NCBI RefSeq assembly: GCF_019599405.1
Contig: NZ_RKLQ01000001.1
Location: 310,001-374,000, forward strand
Direction: 5' to 3'
DNA length: 64,000 bases
From: Haloarcula salinisoli
GTDB taxonomy: Archaea > Halobacteriota > Halobacteria > Halobacteriales > Haloarculaceae
The notes under the pieces were generated by a model. That model worked only from the letters and a program-made list of their open reading frames with translations. It made no database searches and was not told the DNA's origin. Numbering within the stretch: the first letter of the stretch is position 1; every line of letters begins with the position of its first letter. Shown piece after piece: positions 51,701 to 59,805 of this stretch. A program made the position numbers and the translations under genes.

Positions 51701-51728
51701 CCGACGCGAGCGAGACGCCCCGGTTCAT
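48720..51728 (-). CDS. Very large membrane-anchored secreted protein of the pilus-like operon
   Basis: The 1002-residue protein has one N-terminal membrane helix (about 14-35) and a long acidic, Ser/Arg-rich extracytoplasmic part. A second hydrophobic stretch occurs near residue 890 (GLPLAPPYLPWYLTLNIWWV). No catalytic motif is seen. The operon encodes a secretion ATPase and a T2SSF-like protein, and this is the largest component. An analogous role would be a minor pilin-like or tip/scaffold protein; that is inference. Its ATG overlaps the stop of the upstream gene by 4 nt. As I recall it corresponds to a haloarchaeal DUF72xx family. Confidence 0.75.
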   Translation of the reverse strand: MNRGVSLASDRRGRVPFAVVGVVLVVASLSLAPTLSTESAPDETAVERSLSQVSAASATAVRDGVATASRRAATSPVVEPADTPVGRALSDDRPFRDSLRLRVYLQVRANLERLSARSDGVTATASLPAVDSTGEYERAIGRVHVERAGDNDTAVRATVENVTLTARRDGEVLTRRTVDRTVVVPTPVLHVHDQIDTYETRVTNGLTKPGLSQRMTARLYPIAWARGYAQFGGAPIENVIANRHASLATNGALLGVQRSVFGRSDPEGRQALKEATAAVGITDIVAGSNSQLAKDILSQTSYRPASQNITTGAEAATGPGDPLHIGVNGTADAAYREVGLPGALNATARDAYTVEATVVTEREHRWGGRPDRPASPGPNWTVARDTTESTATIVGTVESEVDSPDGWHAFDRWGRTIEITHTRKVTWVNGNSNRVTRNKRTERFDVSLALVGNHRNDSLVPVRGIETVHDADGSPLGGENLADVEQTAKDRLLDRGRNPLAKEVALAEFEQETVRITGERPDSIHTWIARDLRGLRERVRDIAIRTDRGTVGTFQTNPAQRLQGKLQQRRAELVDAPETYDSVAQRARVAARVAFLDAVSRRLSGAAGNHSAVESDITDQLAAVPGGSLAGLRRALTARETRVPRTRPTPTGPAGPVRTQVDAQPQYLTLASVSESRVPAVDGTEHPLVARNVNVFSIPYGNAATEVLTAGTGSRNRVGLATAAKTLAAAEDTEAGSNTTVRQRRQRLRTEVARANDAVVAALVERVRTGTDAGKRESERIVEDAMDRWETTASRGLALANESAATRVAEVAGSRRGLSTLKQDWLRLRLLRTTTKALSTTGARPPKGLVNRTANIVRDRSRSRVQSALADRTREEVERVAKKKLGAQVLPAGLPLAPPYLPWYLTLNIWWVTVEGTYARFSVTANHGPPGAPGAAVRYVREDRAVQLDVDGDGNSERLGQNTRISFRADTGVVVAVPPKPRGVGDKDGNSVETSAGWPEPG

Positions 51729-52597
51729 GGCTCCCACGTCCTGACGGTGATACTGACGTTGCCGGTCCGAACGGCGTCTGCGGCGGCCTCGGGGGAGTCG
51801 AAGCGCCGTTGCATATCCGTCGCGAAGCGTTCCGTAAGTGCCGCCGACAGCTCCGCGTTCAGGTCACTCGCCGACGTGGATTCGACCGAGAGCTCTCCGG
51901 CGCGGGTGAGCGCTCTCATCCGGCGGTATCGACGTTCCATCAGCCGTTCGTCGGGGTAGTCACCGTCGAGGGCGAGTTGAGCCTGCTGTGGCGGGAACAG
52001 TCCATCCACGACGGCGCCGGCAACCACCCCCGCTACGCCCCGGTACCCCGAGGTCTTCGCGACTCGCTGGAGTTGGTCGTTCCTGACCGACGCCGGACTC
52101 GCGACGGTCGTCGTCGCCGCGTCCACGTCTGCCGAGGGCGGCGGGCGCTCGCCAACGCGCATCGTGCCGTCGAGCGGCGAGCCGCGATACGGCTCCCAGT
52201 GGGCCCACACGGCGGTCCGGCGGCCCCGTTCGTGGAGGCGGTTCCGTATCGTCGTCGCCACTTGCCGCTCGAATCCGGCTCCGGCCCGCGAGAGCCGGTT
52301 CCCCTCGAAGCTGACGTGGCTCATCGCCGCCTCGGCCAGCAGCTGCGCGAGCGTGCCGTGGGCGGTGCGCGTGTGGGTCGCCGTCGCGTTGGTCGTCCCG
52401 TTTGGCGGCCTTCCCGGCACGGCGAGTGTGTACTCGATACTGGCCGTGCTCGTCGCGAGCAGTTCCGTCCGCTCGGCGGCCGGATTCTCTGTCGTCACCG
52501 GCTCGACTGCGGCACCGTTGACGACGACTGCAACGGCGGCGCCGACGAGCAGGAGGAACGCGGTCACGTCGACCACGGTGCTGGTCGCGCGACTCAT
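51725..52597 (-). CDS. Pilin-like membrane-anchored protein of the pilus-like operon
   Basis: The 290-residue protein starts SRATSTVVDVTAFLLLVGAAVAVVVNG, a short charged head and one membrane helix (part quoted), as in pseudopilins. The rest is an extracytoplasmic domain with Trp residues (WAHWEPYRG). The start was chosen because the region upstream is out of frame and the ATG overlaps the previous gene's stop. The exact role is unknown. Confidence 0.75.
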   Translation of the reverse strand: MSRATSTVVDVTAFLLLVGAAVAVVVNGAAVEPVTTENPAAERTELLATSTASIEYTLAVPGRPPNGTTNATATHTRTAHGTLAQLLAEAAMSHVSFEGNRLSRAGAGFERQVATTIRNRLHERGRRTAVWAHWEPYRGSPLDGTMRVGERPPPSADVDAATTTVASPASVRNDQLQRVAKTSGYRGVAGVVAGAVVDGLFPPQQAQLALDGDYPDERLMERRYRRMRALTRAGELSVESTSASDLNAELSAALTERFATDMQRRFDSPEAAADAVRTGNVSITVRTWEP

Positions 52598-52983
52598 CGC
52601 CAGACCGCCACCCTGAGTCGGCCCCGCCGGACCGTCGCCGGACCGAGCGCGACGCTGACAGTTCGGTTGTCGGTGTCGGCCGTCGCCGGCGGCGTCGGCC
52701 CGGCGGACCACTGTCGCTCCGCCCGCAGTGTGACGTTGCCTTCGTAGCCCGACGGCACGGCCGCCAGCGCGTCCGGCACCCGTTCCGGGTCGACGACGCC
52801 GCCGGAGGTCACCCGTCGTTCGACCGCGTCCGCGGTGGGACCTGCCAGGTCCCGCTCACCACCGACGCCGGCGAGCGTGTCGTCGAGGGTGCCGGCGTAC
52901 AGCGCGAGCCCGGCGGTGACGGCGAAGACAGCGACGAGCGCCGCCAGCGGCTCGGTGGCCGCTCTAGCCGACGAGCGTGACAT
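52594..52983 (-). CDS. Small pilin-like protein of the pilus-like operon
   Basis: The 129-residue protein has a membrane helix at about 12-30 preceded by SRSSARAATEP, then a beta-rich soluble part. It overlaps the next gene by 4 nt and the previous by 20 nt. It fits a pseudopilin or minor subunit of the same apparatus. Confidence 0.72.
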   Translation of the reverse strand: MSRSSARAATEPLAALVAVFAVTAGLALYAGTLDDTLAGVGGERDLAGPTADAVERRVTSGGVVDPERVPDALAAVPSGYEGNVTLRAERQWSAGPTPPATADTDNRTVSVALGPATVRRGRLRVAVWR

Positions 52984-53425
52984 CGACCCCTCCCCAGGCG
53001 ACGTGTCTGGCCGTCAGGCGGTCCGGAGCCGCTCGCCACTGTTCCCGCTCGGTGGTGGCCCGCTCGTTCGCTCGTCTGAACGCGTCGGGCGAATCGAACA
53101 CGCTCGACGGCCGTTCCCCGTCGAGGACGGCGGCGAGACTCGGGTTCACTGCCGGAACGACCTGGTGTAACAACGTCTCGTGGACGGTACCACCAGCGGA
53201 CCGAAGACCGAGCTGGCGGCCCGCCAGCGACCACTCGGTCGCGTGCAGTTCACGGGTGGCGACCGACCCCGGTGGGCCAGTCGCCACCTCGTCTATCGTC
53301 GTCGCCGCGGCGGCTGCGTCAGGTGGTGCCGACGTGGGCAACTGGGTGATCACGCCGAGGACGGCGACGCTCACCGCCCCGACGGCCACCCAGACGGACA
53401 CCGTGTCGACGTTGGTGTCGAACAT
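52964..53425 (-). CDS. Small membrane-anchored protein of the pilus-like operon
   Basis: The 153-residue protein begins MFDTNVDTVSVWVAVG with a single helix (about 9-27). A conserved-looking soluble domain contains HVAWGGVDVTLVG at the C-terminus. ATG 53425 is preferred; the upstream 42 residues are antisense-like. It lies 34 nt before the T2SSF gene's stop. Confidence 0.72.
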   Translation of the reverse strand: MFDTNVDTVSVWVAVGAVSVAVLGVITQLPTSAPPDAAAAATTIDEVATGPPGSVATRELHATEWSLAGRQLGLRSAGGTVHETLLHQVVPAVNPSLAAVLDGERPSSVFDSPDAFRRANERATTEREQWRAAPDRLTARHVAWGGVDVTLVG

Positions 53426-53459
53426 GGCGCGGGCTGGCCCCGGCTTCGGATATAAACGC

Positions 53460-55190
53460 TCACACGACGAGCCCCGTCGCCACCACGGCCACGCAGTACA
53501 CCGTCGTCGCGGACCAGAGCGCCAGCCCGGCCCGGTAGCCCACCAGCGCACGGTCGAGCCCGCGGTGCAGGCCGGTCGAGAGCGCCGTCAGCACGACCGC
53601 CAGCACGAGACAGTACCAGCCGATGACCGGGCCGAGCGACGCGGTCGACACCGACTCGATGGGGCCGCTGGTACCCATCGCGGCCGACATCGCGACGGTC
53701 GTGCCGCCGACGAGCGGGCCGAAGAACGCGGCGGTGTTCGACAGCGTGCCGGTGACCTGCGAGAGCTGCCGGCGGGTCTCCTGTTCGACCTCGGCCAGTT
53801 CGTCCAGGTGGTCGCCCATGGTCGCGATGGTCTCGCCGGCCGGCGGGCCGATATCGGCAGCCGCACCCAGCAACACGGCGCCACGCCGGAGTCGGGGACT
53901 GGGGAGCGTCGACAGCGTGCCGTGGTCGCCGCGAAACGCCGTCTCGATGTCGACGCCGAGCGTCCCCTGGCGTTCGACGGTCCGCTGTAGCACGGTCGCC
54001 AGTGGCTCCGGTGTGGCGTCGACCGCGGCGTCGAACGCCGACTCGACGGACTCGCCGCGCTCGACGCGGCGCCCGATGGCCGACAGTGCGGCGGGCAGCC
54101 CGTCCTCGACCGCACCGACGTGGTCCCGAACCTCCTTTACCGGTCGGTAGTAGACGAGCAGTGTCGACCCGGCACCCAGGCCGAGGGCCGCAATCGGTGG
54201 GGCCCACGCCGGGAGGAAGAGACCTCCGGCGAGCCAGCCGCCGACGGCGGCGGCCGCCCCGGCGCCGAGCGCGTCCAGCGACCCGGTCGAGACGTCCGGG
54301 TGGCGCCGCGGGACCGGCGCCGGTGGGAAGGCGACGGGCCGCTGGGCCAGCAGCCACGCACTCGCGGCGACGAGCCCGCTCGGGAGGACGATGCCATATG
54401 TCACGACCAGCAACGGGAGGGAGACAGGCACTCCGGCCGCACCGACGGCGGGCAGCAGTGCGACCATCGCGAGCGGGAGCAGGACGCCGAAGGCGTACAG
54501 CGCCGTCGCCGGCGCCCGGAGGTCGGCGGCGAAGGCCGCCATCTCGTCGCGGGTCCCGTGGAGGATTCCTCGGCGGGCCGCGTCCAGCAGCTCGGCGCGC
54601 TCTTCGGCCGTCACCACTGCTGCCCGCTCGATACGGGTAAGCGCAATCTCGAGTGCCGGGAACTCGTCGGCCCACCCCTGGCCGAACGCGTCCAGCCCGC
54701 TTCGGGGAGTTCGAGACGCTCGCCGCCGATAGCTATCGAGACTCTCCGCCAGGAGGCCGTCGCCGGCGCTGGCGGCGAAGGCAGCCGCCCGTTCGGCGCT
54801 GGGCCACAGCGCCATCCCCAGCACGAGTGTCGCCACGAGCGACGGTGCGGCGCCCAGCGCACGGATACGACGGGCCTGTGCCGCCAGGCCGACACCGTAG
54901 CGACCGCCGAGTGCGAGCCCGACGGCGGCGACCGCGCTCCCGGCCCCGACGACGACTGCGAGGGGCCCGGAGCCGACGGCGAGGGCGGCGACACCGACCA
55001 GCCAGACGGCGACGGCCAGCGCGTAGCTCCCCGCGAGCACCGTCTCGGGTGGCATCGACAGGCCCAGCAACCGACAGGCGCGCCCGTACCCCTCGGGCAC
55101 AGTGACCAGTCGCCCGAGCGGTTCGGCCGCGCCGCCGTCCGCCCCCTCGGCTGCTCCACCGTTCGCCGCTTCGGCCGCTGATTCACTCAT
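53460..55190 (-). CDS. Archaeal type II/IV secretion system membrane protein (T2SSF, TadB/C or PilC-like)
   Basis: The 576-residue protein has two T2SSF-like halves, each with amphipathic helices followed by membrane helices (about 50-130 and 205-260, then 310-350 and 500-575). GLPAALSAIGRRVERGESVESAFD in the second half is typical of F proteins (part quoted). It should be the membrane platform that pairs with the ATPase encoded directly upstream, with which it overlaps by 4 nt. Confidence 0.87.
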   Translation of the reverse strand: MSESAAEAANGGAAEGADGGAAEPLGRLVTVPEGYGRACRLLGLSMPPETVLAGSYALAVAVWLVGVAALAVGSGPLAVVVGAGSAVAAVGLALGGRYGVGLAAQARRIRALGAAPSLVATLVLGMALWPSAERAAAFAASAGDGLLAESLDSYRRRASRTPRSGLDAFGQGWADEFPALEIALTRIERAAVVTAEERAELLDAARRGILHGTRDEMAAFAADLRAPATALYAFGVLLPLAMVALLPAVGAAGVPVSLPLLVVTYGIVLPSGLVAASAWLLAQRPVAFPPAPVPRRHPDVSTGSLDALGAGAAAAVGGWLAGGLFLPAWAPPIAALGLGAGSTLLVYYRPVKEVRDHVGAVEDGLPAALSAIGRRVERGESVESAFDAAVDATPEPLATVLQRTVERQGTLGVDIETAFRGDHGTLSTLPSPRLRRGAVLLGAAADIGPPAGETIATMGDHLDELAEVEQETRRQLSQVTGTLSNTAAFFGPLVGGTTVAMSAAMGTSGPIESVSTASLGPVIGWYCLVLAVVLTALSTGLHRGLDRALVGYRAGLALWSATTVYCVAVVATGLVV

Positions 55191-57022
55191 GAGCCGGGCT
55201 CGACGCTCCCTGCCGTCCGGTCCGGGCCGAGTGCCGCCGTGCGGTCACGGATGGTCTCGCGGACGCTGGCGTAGGACTCCCCGGCGTGGGCCAGCGACTC
55301 GACCAGACGACTGGCGCCCCGGTCGATGTGCCCGGTCGCCGTCGCCGTGGGGCCCTCACGCACGAACAGCGGTTCGAAGGCGACACCGTCCTCGTGCCCG
55401 CGGACCTCCTCGACCGCCGCGATACCGCGCCCGCCGTCGGCTGTCGGCGGGTCGAGGGTCACGACCAGGTCCGTCGCGGCGAAGGCGCTCTCGGGCACGT
55501 CGAGGTCCGAGACGAGTCGCTCTCGCACACTGTCGCCGCCGGTGCCGTGGATGGTTCCAAGCACCGCGCTGTCGCCGCCGCCGACACGCATCGCCTCGTA
55601 GAGGACGCCGGCCTCTTCGCCCCGGACTTCGCCGACGACGAGAGCGCCGTCGCCGAGCCGGAGCGCGGTCCGTAGCGCGGCCGTCGCGTCCACTGACGGG
55701 CCGTCGCCGCGTTCGGTTCGCAGCGGCTGAACGTCTCGGCCGGCCGACTGCAGCGCCGAGACGGGCAGTTCCGGGGTATCCTCGATGACGACCGTGCGGA
55801 CGGTCCGTGGCAGCTCCCACAGCAACGCCCCAAGCGTCGTCGTCTTCCCGGCGCCACGGGGCCCGGCGACGAGACACGCCGCGCCGCGCTCGACGGCGAC
55901 CGAGAGGAGACCGGCCACCCTCGGCGGAACGCTGCCGTTCTCGACGAGGTCGACGAGCCGAAAGGACTCCTCGTCGTGGCCCCGGAAGGCGAAGCCGACC
56001 CCGTCGCTGACCGGCTCCGTCACGCCGGCCACCCGGACCTGCCTGTCCGCGACGGTCGTCGTCGCGGAAAGCGTCGGGCTCGCCCGGGAGAACGCCCGCC
56101 CGCTAGTCCGGCGGAAGGTAGAGGCCAGCGTCCGGGCGCCCCGCTCGGTCAGCCGGATGTTGGTCCGGTAGGTCTCGCCGTCGGCGCGCACACGCAGTCG
56201 GGTCTCCGCGACGGGGGCCGTCGCGAACACGTCCGAGACACGCGGGTCGGCGAAGACGTCCTCGAGGATGCCGAGCCCCTCGGTGTGTTTCCGGAGGACG
56301 CTCGCCAGACGGGTCGCCGTCCCGCCGTCGTCGACGACCCGCTCGGCGGCCGCCTCGGGGGCGATCGGCTCGTCGGTCGCCGCCGCCAGCAGGGAGACAG
56401 CCTCGGCCAGTGCCGCCGTCGTCGCCGCGTCGAACTCGTGTTCCTGCGGGCGGACGTGGTAGCTGTCCAGTCGCTCCGAGGGCGTCTCGTACCGGCGGAC
56501 GGTCGCCCCGGTCTCGACGGTTCGGCGGTCCCTGAGCTCCGCCCTGGCGGGGGGACTGGCGGCGATACGAGCGTCGCTGACCGACGGACCGACGTACGGG
56601 TCGAGCGCGCGCTCTGGCGAGACTCCCTCGGCGGCAACCGCGAACCCGGTCTCGGCAGCCAGGTCGGCGATGTGGCCAGCCCGCCCGGTCGCTTCGGTCG
56701 CGGCGGCAAGCGGGTCCCGTCGAGCGCGCTCGGCCAGGCGCTCGTCCGTGGCCGCCACCCGCGTCGCGAACCGCCCGGCAGCCACCAGTAATGCTGCGTC
56801 GGCGTCGAGATACGCGCGTTCGAGACCATTGCTCGTGGTGACGACGCTCTCGACGTCCGCCTGACCCAGCGCCGCGACGACAGTCGCCCGGCAGTCCGGT
56901 GACTCGCCCAGGCGCCCGTCGCCAGGGCAGTCGGTGGCGTCGACGGTCAGTGTCGCCCGCTCGAGCTCGGTCGTACAGCGGCAGTCGGGCTCGGGCTCCT
57001 CGTCGGTGAACCACTCACGCAT
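55187..57022 (-). CDS. Type IV pilus/secretion ATPase (VirB11/TadA, PilB-like)
   Basis: The 611-residue ATPase drives pilus assembly or secretion. Walker A AGPRGAGKTT is near 385-394. The Asp box and Walker B segment (DGALVVGEVRGEEAGVLYEAM, part) and the His box (GTIHGTGGDS) follow. An N-terminal region with four Cys (CRCTTE...DCPGDG...DC) is a small metal-binding-like head. ATG 57022 is chosen; it overlaps the upstream gene by 8 nt. The paired platform gene follows. Confidence 0.92.
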   Translation of the reverse strand: MREWFTDEEPEPDCRCTTELERATLTVDATDCPGDGRLGESPDCRATVVAALGQADVESVVTTSNGLERAYLDADAALLVAAGRFATRVAATDERLAERARRDPLAAATEATGRAGHIADLAAETGFAVAAEGVSPERALDPYVGPSVSDARIAASPPARAELRDRRTVETGATVRRYETPSERLDSYHVRPQEHEFDAATTAALAEAVSLLAAATDEPIAPEAAAERVVDDGGTATRLASVLRKHTEGLGILEDVFADPRVSDVFATAPVAETRLRVRADGETYRTNIRLTERGARTLASTFRRTSGRAFSRASPTLSATTTVADRQVRVAGVTEPVSDGVGFAFRGHDEESFRLVDLVENGSVPPRVAGLLSVAVERGAACLVAGPRGAGKTTTLGALLWELPRTVRTVVIEDTPELPVSALQSAGRDVQPLRTERGDGPSVDATAALRTALRLGDGALVVGEVRGEEAGVLYEAMRVGGGDSAVLGTIHGTGGDSVRERLVSDLDVPESAFAATDLVVTLDPPTADGGRGIAAVEEVRGHEDGVAFEPLFVREGPTATATGHIDRGASRLVESLAHAGESYASVRETIRDRTAALGPDRTAGSVEPGS

Positions 57023-57479
57023 CGGTCTCACCCCCAAGTCGCTTCACCGTCAGGACGGGCTTCCCGGCCCGGGACCGCAGTTCGAAGACGAGCCGGTGGG
57101 TTCCCGGCTCGCGGACAGTCACCGGTCCGCCGCCAGCGCCCCGGACAGGGACGCCGGCGAGGCGCGTCCGGCTCGTCGCGCTGTCACCGACCCGCCACGA
57201 GGCCACGGCGACCTCCTCGCGGCTGAGAAAGCGGAGGCGGGTGACGGCCGCGCTCGTCAGCGACCGGTCGGGCAATCGGAGTTTAGCGACGTGGCGGGCG
57301 CCACGGCCCACCGTGGGGTCGTCCGTCTCGACCATCGTCTCCAGCTCCTCGCCGAGGGTCCCGAGCTGGCGGTCCATGGTGCTTTCTGCCCTGTTCGCAC
57401 CGACATCGGCCATCGCCGGGAGTGCGACCGCAAGCAGCGCGGCGGTCAGTACCGCCGCCAGAACGACGCGCAGTATCAC
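57015..57479 (-). CDS. Membrane-anchored protein of the pilus-like operon
   Basis: The 154-residue protein uses a GTG start. The next gene's stop overlaps it (GTGA), as the other genes in this operon overlap. An N-terminal helix (about 3-23) precedes a beta-rich domain with THRLVFELRSRAG. The longer reading frame upstream is arginine-rich and not real. The family is unknown to me. Confidence 0.7.
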   Translation of the reverse strand: MILRVVLAAVLTAALLAVALPAMADVGANRAESTMDRQLGTLGEELETMVETDDPTVGRGARHVAKLRLPDRSLTSAAVTRLRFLSREEVAVASWRVGDSATSRTRLAGVPVRGAGGGPVTVREPGTHRLVFELRSRAGKPVLTVKRLGGETDA

Positions 57480-58000
57480 AGCAGGGACCGTATCTGTTCG
57501 AGCACGCCGGGGTCGCGCCCCGACGACTCCGACTCGTCGTTCCCGGCCCGTCCCGGCCCGTCGGTGTCGACCCCGGACAGACCCCGTGTCGTCCCGCCGT
57601 CGTGGCCTTCGGGGTGGCCGTCGCGCAGTCCCCGGCCGCCACCCGGTTCGGTATCCCCGGCGTCGGTCGATTCGGCGTCCGCGGCGCCGGCCGATCGGCG
57701 TTCCTCGGTGACCGCGTCGAGGCGCCGCTCCAGCCGCTCGGTCGCCGCCAGCGCCGCGTCGGCCCGCCCCTCGACTCGCTCGTTGACCGAGCGGACGTTG
57801 CCGACGTACCCCCTGAGCGCCTGTGTGGCGGCCTCGAGCTCGTCGGCGTGGTCGTTCAGCGCGGCCACCTCGGCTTCGAGCGTCTCGACCCGTTCGGAAA
57901 GTTCCGCGAGGTCGTCGACGGCCGGGAAGCCGTGGTCGCCGTCCGTGACAGCCCGTTCGACCGTGTCGACCCGTTCTTCGAGTGTCTCCACGTCGGTCAT
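57476..58000 (-). CDS. Coiled-coil protein, first gene of the pilus-like operon
   Basis: The 174-residue protein is a heptad-type coiled coil for about 100 residues (DVETLEERVDTVERAV, then LAELSERVETLEAEV). A Gly/Asp-rich linker and a short C-terminal block (LEQIRSLL) follow. No membrane helix is seen. It probably acts in the cytoplasm with the ATPase. It is 75 nt from the divergent gene on the right. Confidence 0.7.
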   Translation of the reverse strand: MTDVETLEERVDTVERAVTDGDHGFPAVDDLAELSERVETLEAEVAALNDHADELEAATQALRGYVGNVRSVNERVEGRADAALAATERLERRLDAVTEERRSAGAADAESTDAGDTEPGGGRGLRDGHPEGHDGGTTRGLSGVDTDGPGRAGNDESESSGRDPGVLEQIRSLL

Positions 58001-58075
58001 AGCCGGGCGTGCTCCCGGCACCGTACTTCAACTCTCGGCCGAAGGTTCATATGCGAAACCGGGGCCACCGACCCT

Positions 58076-58459
58076 GTGACCGAGAGCGAACAGGCGAAGG
58101 CGGCGCTGGCCGCGCTCGCGGAGGGGGAGTGTGAACAGACGGAGGGACCGCCGAACGAGCGAACTGGTGGCGGACCCACCCGTACGCAAAGCACAGCGTT
58201 CGAGTGGGGAGCAGACGAGACGGCTGCGCAGGCGGTTCCTGAGCGAGGCGACCCGGGGGACTACCGGGCTGTCATCGAGCGGGCCGTCGATGCGACCGAA
58301 GACATCGAGGCGGCCGCCGCGTTCGTCGAGTCGGTCGGTCTCGACGGGCTGGAGCGGGCAGTCGAGCGGGCCGAACACGAGGTCAGCGGGCTGGCTGCCG
58401 ACGGTCGCGAGGCGCTCGCGACCTTCGAGCGGTTCCGGGCCGCGGCGGACGAGGCGTGA
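58076..58459 (+). CDS. Small acidic protein upstream of mre11
   Basis: The 127-residue protein starts at a GTG. It has an acidic opening (ESEQAKAALAALAEGE) and a helical C-terminal half (RAVIERAVDATEDIEAAAAF). No motif is recognised. Position 61 nt upstream of mre11 on the same strand suggests joint expression. The ATG at 58051 is out of frame with it. Confidence 0.65.
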   Translation: MTESEQAKAALAALAEGECEQTEGPPNERTGGGPTRTQSTAFEWGADETAAQAVPERGDPGDYRAVIERAVDATEDIEAAAAFVESVGLDGLERAVERAEHEVSGLAADGREALATFERFRAAADEA

Positions 58460-58520
58460 CCCACTACTTTCACCGCGGTGGCGACACGGCTTTAGGAGCG
58501 GCTGGCATACGCCCGCACAG

Positions 58521-59795
58521 ATGACACGGGTGATACACACCGGCGATACCCACATCGGGTACCAGCAGTACCACGTACCCGAGCGCCGGCAGGACTTCCT
58601 CGCGGCGTTTCGGGCTGTCGTCCGGGACGCCATCGACGCCGACGTGGCTGCGGTGGTCCACACCGGGGACCTGTTCCACGACCGCCGGCCGACTCTCTCG
58701 GACATCATGGGAACGCTGGATATTCTCGAAGAGCTCGCCGCGGCCGACATCCCGTTTCTCGCCGTCGTGGGCAACCACGAGGCCAAGCGGGACGCCCAGT
58801 GGCTCGACCTCTATGCATCGCTCGGGCTGGCGACCCGTCTGGACGGCGAACCGACCGTCGTGGGCGAGACGGCCTTCTACGGGCTCGACTTCGTCCCGCG
58901 CTCGAAGCGCGACGACCTCGACTACGACTTTGCCCCCCACGACGCCGACTACGCCGCGCTCGTGACCCACGGTCTGTTCCAGCCCTTCGACTACGGCGAC
59001 TGGGACGCAAGCGAAGTGCTGACCGAATCGTCGGTCGACTTCGACGCCTTGCTGCTGGGGGACAACCACAAGCCGGGCAAACAGGAAGTCGAAGACGCGT
59101 GGGTCACGTACTGCGGTTCGACCGAGCGCGCAAGCGCCAGCGAGCGGGAGGACCGGGGCTACAACATCGTCAGCTTCGACGACGGGGTCCGAATCACCCG
59201 ACGCGGCCTCGAGACCCGCGATTTCGTCTTCGTCGACGTAGAGCTCGACGCCGAGGAAGGCATCGAGCGGGTCCGCAGTCAGGTCGGCCAGTACGACCTG
59301 GACGACGCCGTCGTCATCGTCAGTATCGACGGCGACGGCGAGCCCATCGCACCCGCGAGCATCGAGGAGTACGCCCTCGACCACGGGGCGCTCGTCGCCC
59401 GCGTCACCGACCACCGCGAACTCGCCGCCGACGAACGGGAGACGAGCGTGAGCTTCGCCGACCCCGACGACGCCGTCGCCGAACGCGTGCGGGAACTCGG
59501 CCTGAGCGGGGCCGCCCGCGACATCGACGAGACGGTGCGGGCTTCGAAGGTTGCGGACTCGAACGTTCAGGATGTCGTCAAGGACCGCGTCAGCAATCTG
59601 GTCGAAGAAAACCCAGAAGCGCTGGATGCCGCCGCCGGGGCGGCGGGTGACGGCGACACCGCGACGGGCGACGACGACTCTGCCGCCACCGCCGAGACTG
59701 ACGGCGGCGACGCAGACGAGGAATCGACCGCCGCCGAGCCGGAACCGGATGCGGCCGGGGGCGGCGAGGACCAGTCTCTGGAGGAGTTCCTGTGA
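58521..59795 (+). CDS. mre11: DNA double-strand break repair nuclease Mre11
   Basis: The 424-residue nuclease works with Rad50 to process DNA ends. The phosphoesterase signature is complete: DTHIG (9-13), TGDLFHD (48-54), GNHEAK (84-89), THGLF and LGDNHKPG. The C-terminal 60 residues form a Ser/Glu/Asp-rich linker. ATG 58521 matches the family start; the longer frame is antisense-like. rad50 starts 11 nt downstream. Confidence 0.96.
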   Translation: MTRVIHTGDTHIGYQQYHVPERRQDFLAAFRAVVRDAIDADVAAVVHTGDLFHDRRPTLSDIMGTLDILEELAAADIPFLAVVGNHEAKRDAQWLDLYASLGLATRLDGEPTVVGETAFYGLDFVPRSKRDDLDYDFAPHDADYAALVTHGLFQPFDYGDWDASEVLTESSVDFDALLLGDNHKPGKQEVEDAWVTYCGSTERASASEREDRGYNIVSFDDGVRITRRGLETRDFVFVDVELDAEEGIERVRSQVGQYDLDDAVVIVSIDGDGEPIAPASIEEYALDHGALVARVTDHRELAADERETSVSFADPDDAVAERVRELGLSGAARDIDETVRASKVADSNVQDVVKDRVSNLVEENPEALDAAAGAAGDGDTATGDDDSAATAETDGGDADEESTAAEPEPDAAGGGEDQSLEEFL

Positions 59796-59805
59796 GGTGT
59801 CGATA

